Source: Mastacembelus armatus
Taxonomy: Eukaryota; Chordata; Actinopteri; Synbranchiformes; Mastacembelidae
DNA: 64,000 nucleotides
Assembly: GCF_900324485.2 (NCBI RefSeq)
Contig: NC_046640.1
Coordinates: 6,683,357-6,747,356, forward strand
Direction: 5' to 3'
The stretch's first letter is position 1, and the number at the start of each line of letters is the position of its first letter. Below, in pieces: positions 21,340 through 31,740 of the stretch. A model generated the notes under the pieces. It ran no database searches. It worked only from the letters and a program-made list of their open reading frames with translations, and had not been told where the DNA came from. A program made the translations under genes and the position numbers.

Positions 21340-21425
21340 CTAAAATAATGGGAGAGCTGGGATGGGCTCCAGCAGATCCCTGTCACCCTGGTTAAGGAAT
21401 AAGCGGGTATAGAAAATGGATGGGC
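21340..21425 (+). repeat. SINE-like 3' end fragment
   Basis: Contains GAGAGCTGGGATGGGCTCCA and GGTTAAGGAATAAGCGGGTA, the usual 3' end of the tRNA-like fish repeat seen at 1.6, 51.6 and 62.1 kb. Copies at about 15215-15305 (inverted) and 29868-29940 belong to the duplications. Confidence 0.65.
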
Positions 21426-21535
21426 TGTACGCAAAATTTTAAAAAACTGAGTTACAACAAACATTTGAAACACAAATAGTGACCTTCAAAAGGGAAACAC
21501 CCCATAATCGAGCTCAAAGTCTAAGTTGAAGAGAT

Positions 21536-21550
21536 CAGACCCTAACAGAG
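21536..21550 (+). promoter_or_regulatory. Candidate proximal sequence element, U4 copy C
   Basis: CAGACCCTAACAGAG centred about 55 bp before the U4 start, identical to the sites of copies B and D. Confidence 0.5.
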
Positions 21551-21597
21551 AGGGGTCCGGCCCTGAGACACCCCATTGTTGTTTATCTTAGATCTCC

Positions 21598-21742
21598 ATC
21601 CTTTCGCAGTGGCAGTATCGTAGCCTATGAGGTTTGTCCGAGGCGCGATTATTGCTAGTTGAAAACTTTACCCAATACCCCGCCTTGACGACTTGAAATA
21701 TAGTCGGTGATGGCAATTTTTGATGGTCTCTAAGGAGACTGA
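21598..21742 (+). ncRNA. RNU4: U4 spliceosomal snRNA, copy C
   Basis: 145 nt with every U4 landmark, including GCAGTATCGTAGCC, the GAGGTTTGTCCGAGG loop that binds the 15.5K protein, AATACCCCGCC, the Sm site AATTTTTGA and the closing hairpin. It is identical by eye to copy D. It lies 1.6 kb from CFAP210-like copy 2 and is transcribed away from it. Confidence 0.92.
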
Positions 21743-22817
21743 TGAGTTTGTTCAATAATAACTTCAATATTAAAACTGAAGTTAATTAGTAATTTCAGCA
21801 ACTGAAACTAATCTCAATTGTATTATGACTCCACGTTGTTGTGTCTTGTTCGGGGTGTTCTTTGGGGAGTCGCTAGGGGGAGCTAGAGGGAGGTGAGACG
21901 GGGAGGAGAGGAGAAGAGCAGGGAAAGAGCTGTTCGGTTTGAGGGACTTGGCGCCGCTACGGATGGAACAGTAGCCTGTTACTTGTTCTGACTAAAGCAA
22001 ATTAATAAAGGAAAGTGACAAAAGAGCGTCTGCCGGCTGTGAATATAACGGGGCATTACAATATATTAGTGAAAGGTAATGTCATAGGCTATTTCAGAGA
22101 CAAAAGAGGAGAAACATGAGAAAGGACATGAAAATAACATTTGGGGAGGAGAAAGAATGAAAACTGGAGGAAAACAGTGACAAAGGAGGAGAAAAGGAGG
22201 AAAGACATGAAAACAATAACAGAAGAAGAAAATATAGGGATGACAGAAGAAACAATGTAAGACATGAGAAAAAAGATTCAAGAACGAGAAAGTAAACAGA
22301 AGAGCAGGAGTGATACAAGGGTAATACATTGCTGTGTGAGGTCGAAGAAGGTGCTGCTGAAGTTGACCCGTCAATCCATGGAGAAATATATACCTTTGAA
22401 GAAGAAAACATAAAAAACGCGAATTGTCCTTTTGAAATAGCAAACAGAAACAGCGCAAATCTGTTGAGAAATTAAAAGAAACAAGATTACTAGACACGTG
22501 GTATAATCATAAACTCAACCAAATAATAGGCTATTAGAATAAGGAAATCCAACGAGGATAAAATCTGACCACGCTGTGGATGATATAACGTTTGGATTTG
22601 ACGAGATGACGAGAAAACATGACAGTCCTTGGGCTGATTAGTCCTGGTCGATGATTGACAACTGTAATCGAAATCAATGAGTTTAAAAGTCATGATTGCT
22701 GTCACGAAAAAAGTGGAAAAAACGTGTCTGCGTGCCAGAAACAAATGATTAAATTTCGTGACATAGTCACGAAATGATATGAGCCCGAGTTGAATTACTA
22801 CCTAAAGCTTTAAATGA
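21743..22817. other. 3' flank of U4 copy C, purine-rich tract, unit end
   Basis: Shared with 30261-31330. The first part (to about 22065) ends AATAAAGG... GGGCATTACA and could be a decayed LTR end, but I could not find its start. About 22080-22330 is a long purine-rich strand (GAGGAGAAAC, GGAGGAGAAAG). No gene is seen; the open frames here are low-complexity artefacts. The tandem unit ends near 22815. Confidence 0.5.
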
Positions 22818-22875
22818 TTATGAATCTGAAATGATTCTGTGGAATTCACTAATATAAAAAAGACAGATTCAGTGT
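22818..22875. repeat. 58-bp copy of the HSP70 3' flank
   Basis: TTATGAATCTGAAATGATTC through GACAGATTCAGTGT is identical to 35299-35356, downstream of the complete HSP70 gene. It marks a duplication junction. Confidence 0.8.
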
Positions 22876-24067
22876 ATATCACAATCCAGTATCGTGTCCG
22901 AGTCTCTGAGTGAAAGAGCCGGTCATTTCGTCATCTTTTCAGTCTACATAACGGGACGATAATTTTCGTAAAGGTTGTTGTTGCTAAATATGAATATTGC
23001 TATGTCTTGCTAGACACCGTTCTTCTCACACTGCCTTGGTTCTCGCGATAGCTCGTACGTCGGTGAGTGCAGGTCGTTGACAGCAGCTGTTCAAACCGCT
23101 GGATTTTGATGAATGAGACGGTGACAGCATGAAAAACAAATGGGGTGGGGAGGAGTAGTCCAACTACTCCCCCTGGGACTTTCACCCAACTCCTTCACAA
23201 ACAAACAAAACAAATTAATGCCGACCCGAGACCCTGATACCACTCCACCTTAAAGAGGTCCCAGTTCAGCCAAGAGATCTACCTTTAATCCGTTATAGTG
23301 ATAGGGTAGTTTTTACACCTTAATTTCATCTTTTATTTTTATCATCTGTTTTAAGAAAGTATGCAAAAGAGAAAAAACATGCACATTGTACTGACTAGGG
23401 TTTATTTTGTTCACAACATCAAATTCTCTGCAGCCCACTTAGGCTATCAGTAAGAGTATTATCAGCAGCACAGGCCTCATAATCTTTTTTTATAGTTTTT
23501 TTTTTTTTTTACAATTTTCTACAAGTCGAGTTTCTGGGTATGTAAAAAAACTATATCAACACAAACCTATATCAATACCTGGAAAGGTCTGAGCCTTAAC
23601 ACAATGTTTTTGTGGTTGATGGTTTTCTGTGATGCTATATCGTTTCACAATCAGAGGCTTACCATATCTGGCTAAAAAAAATGTACCTTGAATTATTAGG
23701 ACCCATTAGAAGATACAAACTCAGTTTATGTCCTACTCCCTTGCTGTTGCAAAAGTAAACCTTTGAAAATAAGGATCTCATTTGTATTAAATAATATTTT
23801 CTGCTTATTTATTTCTACACTTTGTCCATCCTTGTCACTATTTTAAAAATTGTATTATTTATTTTATTTATCTATTTTGAGAAAGAAACAAACCCAAAGT
23901 CCATACAGTGGTTGCAGAAGAGACTGAAGACTAGACCAAGATCAGGCAGAGAGGCTGAGGGAGGCTTGCAACCTCAGTGTTACCGTTTGACTCTGACCAG
24001 TGTGACTGCCTCATTGCTCACATGCCCAGAAACACCATCCTCAAAACAAAGCATTTCCTAAAAGAGA
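22876..24067. other. Spacer between the tandem units
   Basis: Sequence not shared with the other unit. It contains a short hairpin (GGAGTAGT...ACTACTCC near 23150-23170), poly-T tracts near 23490 and no recognised gene or RNA. Confidence 0.5.
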
Positions 24068-24397
24068 TTTGTACTCCACTTGAATTTTGGGCTTGTCTCC
24101 ATCTGACACCACCTTGAAGGGCCAGTGCTTCATGTCAGCCTGCACCACAGGATCATCAAACTTCCTTCCAATCAGTCTCTTGGCATCAAACACAGTGTTG
24201 CTGGGGTTCAAAGCCACCTGGTTCTTGGCTGCGTCCCCAATGAGTCTCTCTGTGTCAGTGAACGCCACATAGCTGGGGGTGGTCCTGTTGCCCTGGTCGT
24301 TGGCGATGATTTCTACTTTTCCATGCTGGAAAACCCCCACACAGGAGTAGGTGGTGCCCAGATCAATGCCGATCGCTACACCTTTGGCTGCAGACAT
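24068..24397 (-). pseudogene. HSP70 5' fragment 2 (110 codons)
   Basis: From the ATG at 24397 the first 110 codons of HSP70 are present and almost identical to the complete gene (D for G in SDGGKPKIQ). At about 24068 homology stops in the middle of the ATPase domain and unrelated sequence adds a few residues (SLLGNALF) to a stop at 24041. The fragment is in inverted orientation relative to the complete gene at 32.57 kb. It cannot fold as a chaperone. Confidence 0.85.
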
Positions 24398-24412
24398 TGT
24401 CACTGGATGTCA

Positions 24413-25256
24413 CCTGTCAAGCAATTAGACTACATTTTAGTCACGACTCAAAGGAACCAATCTCTGATAGAAAATACACCAGAATATTTAACCTCCTATG
24501 ACCTGGCGTCCACATACATGGACATCATATTTTTTGTTATCTGCACTGTAAAACTTCATTTTGTGTCATTTTCTGTCTTTCACAAAGGTTAAGTCTGATC
24601 CAACTGTTCCCACAGACAAAAAGGATGTTCCTATTTTGGAGTAGTAGTTTTGGAGCATTACAAAAAAACAAAAACAAAAGCAATAACAAAACATAAGCAC
24701 ATTATTTATTGGGTACATCTAACCCCAAATAGCTAAAAGAAATCTAAAATGCAAGCCAAACCAAAGCTTGGGTCTTAGGAGGTTAAGCTTATATATAACA
24801 AAACATGTTGATGAGGTCAGCCTATCCCCTTTGTTCAACTTATTCTATTATAAAATAAAATTGCCTATAGGCATACACATTATTACAGTGATGGACTTCT
24901 CAAAATACTTTTAAACATTTATCATTAAAATTTGGGGTAAATACAACAAAACATTTGTAACTTGCTCATCCTCAACCTTTTTCTACTTATAGTACATTAT
25001 TTTAAGATTCAATACAGGTACGAATTTATCAAACATTAATGTCATCAAACTTTTAAACAATTTAAACTCGTTTTCCTCTCAGAAATAAAGGATGAACTTA
25101 CAGTTTAATGTTGAGGGGTCGCGGCTCTGTAGAGGACTGGTCTTCTTCGCTGGATCTTCTGTTGCGCTCTGATCCGTTTCTCAGACTGTGCATGCTCTCC
25201 AACCAGCAGCTTTTTTCTTAGGATGTTAACATCTCACTCTTTCTAGACGTTTCACT
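24413..25256 (-). promoter_or_regulatory. 5'UTR intron and heat-shock promoter of HSP70 fragment 2
   Basis: The reverse complement matches the 5'UTR intron and exon 1 of the intact gene; the intron donor is at 25101/25100. A heat-shock element (TGAAA CGTCT AGAAA on the minus strand) lies at 25240-25254. Upstream sequence differs from the complete gene and equals that of fragment 1. Confidence 0.7.
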
Positions 25257-26055
25257 CACAGTAAAGTAAAGTTTACTGTGAAGTAAAATTAGCAGCTCTG
25301 GCAGTTACGACTTCCTGTTAGTCATGTCAAAATAAAATTCCAAAAGTCTGAGCTAGATTGTGTTTGTCCTCGTCTTCTTTTTATTGGCTATATAGTTTTT
25401 TTCTTTCACATTAATAAAATACACTTTATTGGCCAATGTATCCTCACCTATTTTGACAGACCACACAGAAAGATCCTGGGTCAAGCCCTGAACTTTCTGG
25501 CTTTTAAGGGCCAGTCCTAAGTCCTACACCTCTTTAGCGGTGTGAAATCTGCTTAGTAGGCTGTGTTGTTGATCACGTGAGCATGTGGAAACGATGTGAC
25601 TGGATTACTTATATATTATATATATTTATGAAGGGCGACAAATATTGTGTCAGGCATTAATGTAGTTTTTATATTATTTTTATTATTTTGAAAATCCGTT
25701 GCTCGCTGGCTCTGAATGCACATGCAGATAAACCATGGGTGACGGGAGGGGTGGCATCTTGATCAGGAGCGTCTCACCCAATGAGAGCACTTAGGTTGGA
25801 CTGCTGCAGCGTTCAGAGGAACCGGAAATGAAAAGAACTGTCAGGTAAACAAAAATGTTATGATTGTGGCTCTGGATTGTGGGTAATTTTTTTTCCTATA
25901 ACAAATAGCATAAAACATTTAATACACTGACAGTGGCAAATAGCTTTGGTTTTATATTGAAAAAAATTATTTAACTGCTGCTGTGTGAAGGAAATATTGC
26001 TGATAAAAACTACATTACTTGCTAATACTAATCACTAAGTATTAAACTTAATTCC
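25257..26055. other. Upstream flank of HSP70 fragment 2
   Basis: Copy of 16691-17476 with few differences. No gene is seen. Confidence 0.5.
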
Positions 26056-26330
26056 CTTATTAGTCCCACAATGGGGAAATTCCATTTCCACCCAAGTGCA
26101 CACACACACACACACACACCCGGAGCAGTGGGCAGCCAATGCTGCGGCGCCCGGGGATCAGTTGGGGGTCCGGTCCTTGCTCAAGGGTCTCACCTCAGTC
26201 GTGGCATTGAGGGTGGACGCCAGGACGCTGGCTGTTCACTCTGCCCACCGGCAATTCCTGCCGGACCTGTGACTTTCAGGTTACAAGTCCAACTCCCTAT
26301 CCATTAGGCCACGACTGCTCCACTAATCAC
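26056..26330 (-). mobile_element. tRNA-derived SINE, copy in unit 2
   Basis: Same insertion as 17477-17752, with a shorter CA run (about 26099-26120) and a slightly different tail. It is a duplicate of one insertion event, not a new one. Confidence 0.75.
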
Positions 26331-26452
26331 TAAGTATTACTAATCGCTAAGTATTAGTAATCACTAAGTATTAGTAATCACTAAGTATTAGTAATCAATA
26401 AGTATTACTAATCACTAAGTATTACTAATCACTAAGTATTACTAATCGTGAT
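26322..26452. repeat. 17-bp minisatellite, copy 3
   Basis: About seven units of TACTAATCACTAAGTAT with TTAGTAATC variants. Unit number and order differ from copy 2, so it has changed since the tandem duplication. Confidence 0.85.
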
Positions 26453-26802
26453 TAAAAATTTGAATCGTTGGTCAGCACTAATGGGACAGCAGTTATTAGC
26501 ATAATAGAACAGAATAAAAATAGATTTCCATTTCATTCAATGAAGCTCAATAAAATTTTATTTACAGATACTGACATACCATCTATAAAAATATATGTAA
26601 AAACAATAAAGTAATCTCAACAAATTTCATATATTAAGGTGAAGCATTTAGAATACTATAAGGAAAGCGCCAACAAAATCGTTTTGATCAAGTACTTGGC
26701 GACGGCGGGGAGGAAAAACTTCCTGTAACGGAAGAAACCTCCTACAGAACAGGCTCAGTTTGGGTGGCCATCTGCCTTGACTGGTCGGGGTGACCGGAGA
26801 GT

Positions 26803-28509
26803 TTACTTGTTTGTTTTGTTTTGCTTGTTTTTGCCAGTTGGGATGGGTGGGAGGCGTATCTGTGCCACAGAGAGCTTAAGTGGCTCCAGCTTCTTGACTG
26901 TCTGGTGTTCCTTGGTTATTCTGGGTAATTTCTGTCCTGTACCTTTAGCCTGGTAGCTGGGCTGCTTCACAACTAACTCCCCTGTGGCAGACTTTAACTT
27001 CGGTGCTGTGGAAATTGGTGGCAAGTGAATGGGTGGCTTAGCCACTTTACTGCGCTGCATACGTTTGCTAGTTTTACTTGTGTCTTTGATGAAGTTGCCG
27101 GGCTCCTCACCATCTGAAAGGAAGCCATGCCCTCCTGTTCTTACTGCTAAAAGCACTGCAGCATTTCTTTGACTTGCTGCTGCCTTGTCAATTTCACTCT
27201 GGATGTAGTCCTGGAGCTGCTTCTTCCGCGCTGCAGCCTGTTCAGCATCCCTCACCTCAGCGTCGTGTTCCTCTCTCTTCAGCTTTTCATAGTGGGCACG
27301 CTTTAAAGCTGCCAGATTGTCATTAAAGATCTGGCACTGCTTATTATTTTCCCGTTTGCGCTGAGCTTCTAGCATTTGTTTTTCTAGAAACAGCCTGTCA
27401 GCCTCTTTCTGGGCCTGAAAGCAGTTCTGGATGGTCTCTTTCTCTGCCTTTGCCTTCTGCTTTTTCTGATCTATCATAGCCTCTCTGTGAGCATAAATAT
27501 CCTTTAACACTGCAGCCCTCTTCTCCTCTCTCTCCTTCTGCTGCTTTGCCACTTCAGCGTCTTGTTTAGCCATTTCTTCAGAAATCTCCAGCTCTCTCTG
27601 TGCTCTAGCAGCATCCTGCTCTCTCATTCTGACTGCATATTTGTCTGTCACAGTTTTAATGGGTATCTGCCGCTTTCTGAACTTTTCTGCCAGGTGCTCT
27701 TTTCGTTGCTGCAGCATTTGTTCTTTGTCAAGCTGATGACGTTGTCTTACTTCTTCCTCCTTGTCCAGTATCTGTGCCTCTGTTTCTCTCTGCAGTTTTC
27801 TGCTGGACATCTGCTCCTGCATATGTCTCAAATACATTTTCTTTGAGTCTTGTTCTCTTTGGGCCTGATTTTTTAACTCCTGTGCAGGCAATTCATCGAG
27901 ATTCCTCAGCTGATCTCTCTCTTCCTTTTCCTGCTGCATCTTTTTCTCTCTCTGTCGTCTCTTCTCCTTTATTTGCTCCGTCCAAAAAGCAGCCAGAGCC
28001 CGGTCATGGAGTTGCTTCTTACAAGCGTCCTCCTGTTCTCGTCTCTGAGCTTCTTCACTTTCTCGAATCATCTCCAGGTTAGGCTGACTTCTCTGCTCTC
28101 TAGCAATTCTCTGTTTCTCTTGCTGATATTTGATCAGTGCCTCGTTCTCTTTCTGCACATAAGTCCTTTGGAGTGCGCTGTTGAATTTTCGGACACAGCC
28201 ATTCTGGTGGAACCTCATCAAATTGGCTTTGTCGATCATTTTCTGCGTGTCCTGTTTCTGCAGTTCCCTCTCCTCTGCAGCAATTTGATTAAAATATTCC
28301 TTCTTTTCCTGTTCCTTGAGTTTTAGTTTTTCTAGACGCTTTCTTTGTTGTGTTTTTAAATAAGATTTGTCGAGTTTGGCAAACTGAGCCCGAGCATTCA
28401 TGTCTACCATTTCCTGTCTGGTGTACATTTTGGACCTGGGCAGGTTGACTATTGACTGGATTCTTTCCCAGTAAGCCCTGCTCAAAATGATTTCTTCTGT
28501 TGGAAGCAT
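26803..28509 (-). CDS. CFAP210 (CCDC173)-like ciliary coiled-coil protein, copy 3
   Basis: Intronless, 568 residues, same start (MLPTEEIILSRAYWERIQ) and same overall length as copy 2, differing at only a handful of residues (for example R for Q in LQQRKEHLAE, S for L in HGFLSDGEE, N for S at the end). The frame is intact with no stop. The protein would be a long charged helix of the trichohyalin-plectin-homology type acting in the axoneme. The promoter keeps the GC box (28636-28645) but lacks the CRE present in copy 2, so expression may differ. The neighbouring SINE, minisatellite, LINE fragment and U4 gene are in the same order and orientation as in unit 1. Confidence 0.7.
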   Translation of the reverse strand: MLPTEEIILSRAYWERIQSIVNLPRSKMYTRQEMVDMNARAQFAKLDKSYLKTQQRKRLEKLKLKEQEKKEYFNQIAAEERELQKQDTQKMIDKANLMRFHQNGCVRKFNSALQRTYVQKENEALIKYQQEKQRIAREQRSQPNLEMIRESEEAQRREQEDACKKQLHDRALAAFWTEQIKEKRRQREKKMQQEKEERDQLRNLDELPAQELKNQAQREQDSKKMYLRHMQEQMSSRKLQRETEAQILDKEEEVRQRHQLDKEQMLQQRKEHLAEKFRKRQIPIKTVTDKYAVRMREQDAARAQRELEISEEMAKQDAEVAKQQKEREEKRAAVLKDIYAHREAMIDQKKQKAKAEKETIQNCFQAQKEADRLFLEKQMLEAQRKRENNKQCQIFNDNLAALKRAHYEKLKREEHDAEVRDAEQAAARKKQLQDYIQSEIDKAAASQRNAAVLLAVRTGGHGFLSDGEEPGNFIKDTSKTSKRMQRSKVAKPPIHLPPISTAPKLKSATGELVVKQPSYQAKGTGQKLPRITKEHQTVKKLEPLKLSVAQIRLPPIPTGKNKQNKTNK

Positions 28510-28913
28510 TTTACACTTTGTCTAACACACTTTTTTAGAAGAGTCGTGCTGTCTGGTGTTTGGCTGTGGTTTGACTTCTGTGGACGTGTAGAGTTTGGAT
28601 GCTTTGACTGCTTTGATGAATGTGTCCTTCGCTTAGCCCCGCCCCTTAGTTACTGTTGCTATGCGTTTCAAGCTCTATTTGTCCTAGCTTGTTTTGTGTT
28701 ATCAAACAAAGTGGAGGAGTGATAATAAAAGTACTTTTTATGCGGCACGGCTCTTTTCAGAGTGGAGCGTGGTATTATTTTGTGATGTGAAGACGTGAGC
28801 GTGACATAAATATTTACCATCCTATCTGTAACTGGAATGAGACTCAGTGGTTTTTTGTAAAGTGCCTTGAGATGACTGTACTGCGATTTAAAATAGAGGA
28901 CAATCTGCAGCAC

Positions 28914-29745
28914 AACATCAGAGAGGTGTGGAGGGGAAATAACAAATTCACAGGCTACAAAATGGGTGATGTGGACAGAGCCAGTGAACTAAACAAGTTC
29001 TTCAGCAGGTTTAACACAAATGCCCCAGCCATTCTTCATTTTCAGTGTCTCCTTTATCTCTTTCTCTTCTACCTGTGTGCATCTCCACCACCGCAGCTAC
29101 GCTCCCTCCTTCACCTGGGAACACTCCACAATCTGTCACAGTAACAACTGGGGTGATGCTGCAGCTGCAAAGACTGTGCTGTGGGAAGGCAGCTGGCCCA
29201 GATGGCCCAGTGTATGTCCAAGGCTGCTTAAGGACTGTACTGCCCAACTGTGTGAGCCTCTACAGAGGATCTTTAACCTGAGTCTACAGTTGGGGAGGGT
29301 CCCGGCTCCCTGGAAAACAGAGCATTGTTCCATTATCTGAAGTGTCCAGCTGAACTGAATGACTACAGGTCGGTGGCTCACACATCACATATTATGAAGG
29401 TCCTGGAGAGGATGATTCTCAAGGTTAAACAGGCAATAGAGTCCCTGCAGTTTGCTTACAGAGAACCCATTAGTGTGGATGCTGTCCTCTGTATGTTTCA
29501 CCATGTCTCATCTGGAAAAAGCTGGAAGTTATGTGAGGATGTGGGGTTTGGACTGGCCACTTAGGTCTTTCGATGTCTGCAGGAGATCCTTCATCCCCAC
29601 TGTCCTCAGGCTCTGCAACACCTGGCAGTTCACTGACCAACATGAACTGGACTGTTACTGACTACTGTTACTACTCAGTACTAATTACTTTCACTACAAG
29701 ACTACCTGCATTTCTCTTTGTAATAAAGTTTTTCTCATCTCATGA
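28914..29745 (+). mobile_element. LINE fragment (Rex1/CR1-L2-like), unit 2
   Basis: Duplicate of 20405-21235 with near-identical sequence and the same broken frames (GKAAGPDGPVY, LQFAYREPISVDAVL). Present by segmental duplication. Confidence 0.8.
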
Positions 29746-30053
29746 TCTTTTTATTTTTAAATCAGCTCAGAATGGAATTGCACATTGATGTTAAAATAGA
29801 GCAGATCAAAAATGTTTGTGAACCAATATGACCACAAATCATGTGGTCCTAAAATAATGGGAGAGCTGGGATGGGCTCCAGCAGATCCCTGTCACCCTGG
29901 TTAAGGAATAAGCGGGTATAGAAAATGGATGGGCTGTACGCAAAATTAAAAAAAACTGAGTTACAACAAACATTTGAAACACATAGAACTAGTGCAGTGA
30001 CCTTCAAAAGGGAAACACCCCATAATCGAGCTCAAAGTCTAAGTTGAAGAGAT

Positions 30054-30068
30054 CAGACCCTAACAGAG
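30054..30068 (+). promoter_or_regulatory. Candidate proximal sequence element, U4 copy D
   Basis: CAGACCCTAACAGAG at the same distance from U4 as in copies B and C. Confidence 0.5.
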
Positions 30069-30115
30069 AGGGGTCCGGCCCTGAGACACCCCATTGTTGT
30101 CTGTCTTAGTTCTCC

Positions 30116-30260
30116 ATCCTTTCGCAGTGGCAGTATCGTAGCCTATGAGGTTTGTCCGAGGCGCGATTATTGCTAGTTGAAAACTTTACCCAATACCCCG
30201 CCTTGACGACTTGAAATATAGTCGGTGATGGCAATTTTTGATGGTCTCTAAGGAGACTGA
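30116..30260 (+). ncRNA. RNU4: U4 spliceosomal snRNA, copy D
   Basis: 145 nt, all U4 landmarks intact, identical by eye to copy C. Flanks on both sides match copy C for hundreds of bases. It lies 1.4 kb upstream of the complete HSP70 gene on the same strand. Confidence 0.92.
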
Positions 30261-31330
30261 TGAGTTTGTTCAATAATAACTTCTATATTAAAACTGAAGT
30301 TAATTAGTAATTTCAGCAACTGAAACTAATCTCAATTGTATTATGACTCCACGTTGTTGTGTCTTGTTCGGGGTGTTCTTTGGGGAGTCGCTAGGGGGAG
30401 CTAGAGGGAGGTGAGACGGGGAGGAGAGGAGAAGAGCAGGGAAAGAGCTGTTCGGTTTGAGGGACTTGGCGCCGCTACGGATGGAACAGTAGCCTGTTAC
30501 TTGTTCTGACTAAAGCAAATTAATAAAGGAAAGTGACAAAAGAGCGTCTGCCGGCTGTGAATATAACGGGGCATTACAATATATTAGTGAAAGGTAATGT
30601 CATAGGCTATTTCAGAGACAAAAGAGGAGAAACATGAGAAAGGACATGAAAATAACATTTGGGGAGGAGAAAGAATGAAAACTGGAGGAAAACAGTGACA
30701 AAGGAGGAGAAAAGGAGGAAAGACATGAAAACAATAACAGAAGAAGAAAATATAGGGATGACAGAAGAAACAATGTAAGACGAGAAAAAAGATTCAAGAA
30801 CGAGAAAGTAAACAGAAGAGCAGGAGTGATACAAGGGTAATACATTGCTGTGTGAGGTCGAAGAAGGTGCTGCTGAAGTTGACCCGTCAATCCATGGAGA
30901 AATATATACCTTTGAAGAAGAAAACATAAAAAACGCGAATTGTTCTTTTGAAATAGCAAACAGAAACAGCGCAAATCTGTTGAGAAATTAAAAGAAACAA
31001 GATTACTAGACACGTGGTATAATCATAAACTCAACCAAATAATAGGCTATTAGAATAAGGAAATCCAACGAGGATAAAATCTGACCACGCTGTGGATGAT
31101 ATAACGTTTGGATTTGACGAGATGACGAGAAAACATGACAGTCCTTGGGCTGATTAGTCCTGGTCGATGATTGACAACTGTAATCGAAATCAATGAGTTT
31201 AAAAGTCATGATTGCTGTCACGAAAAAAGTGGAAAAAACGTGTCTGCGTGCCAGAAACAAATGATTAAATTTCGTGACATAGTCACGAAATGATATGAGA
31301 CCGAGTTGAATTACTACCTAAAGCTTTAAA
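30261..31330. other. 3' flank of U4 copy D and unit 2 end
   Basis: Copy of 21743-22815 including the purine-rich tract; homology ends at AAGCTTTAAAT near 31328. The native HSP70 5' flank follows. Confidence 0.6.
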
Positions 31331-31688
31331 TAAATGTGGCGGAAAATAAATTTAGTTGATCTGCAGTATCAGAAAATAGAAAAGGTTAAGTCGGAGTTGA
31401 ACTAAAATGCATCTACTTTGCATTTCGTCACTAAATATGAATCACAATGAATCACACAGATGTCCGGATGTCTCTGGGTTTGGCTTCACTGTTCGGGTTA
31501 ATTCGAGAGAGTTCCTATGAGTAATCAGTTACTTCCTCAAGTTTTCAGTTTTACTGTCGATTTTGTTTTCAAAATAAAACATACACGTCGAAATGCAGCA
31601 TACTACAGCATTTACTTATAATTAGGCTTTTTAATTTGAAAATATTAGCAGGAACTTGTACGTGACACAGACGCTAACTTGACGGTGT

Positions 31689-31708
31689 TTGCGTGAAACG
31701 TCTGGAAG
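31689..31708 (+). promoter_or_regulatory. Heat-shock element of hsp70
   Basis: Alternating 5-bp units TTGCG TGAAA CGTCT GGAAG: two good GAA units and two imperfect inverted ones, about 25 bp before the TATA box. HSF1 trimers bind such arrays. Confidence 0.65.
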
Positions 31709-31730
31709 CAGCGAGAGCGTGTTGTTCAAT

Positions 31731-31740
31731 CATATAAGGG
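31731..31740 (+). promoter_or_regulatory. TATA box of hsp70
   Basis: CATATAAGGG, preceded by TTCAAT (CCAAT-like). Transcription would start near 31760. Confidence 0.65.

Noticed and set aside
22066-22497. Minus-strand Phe/Ser/Leu-rich frame, also at 30607-31013
   Set aside because: Low-complexity reading of a purine-rich tract; differs between the two copies by frameshifting indels.
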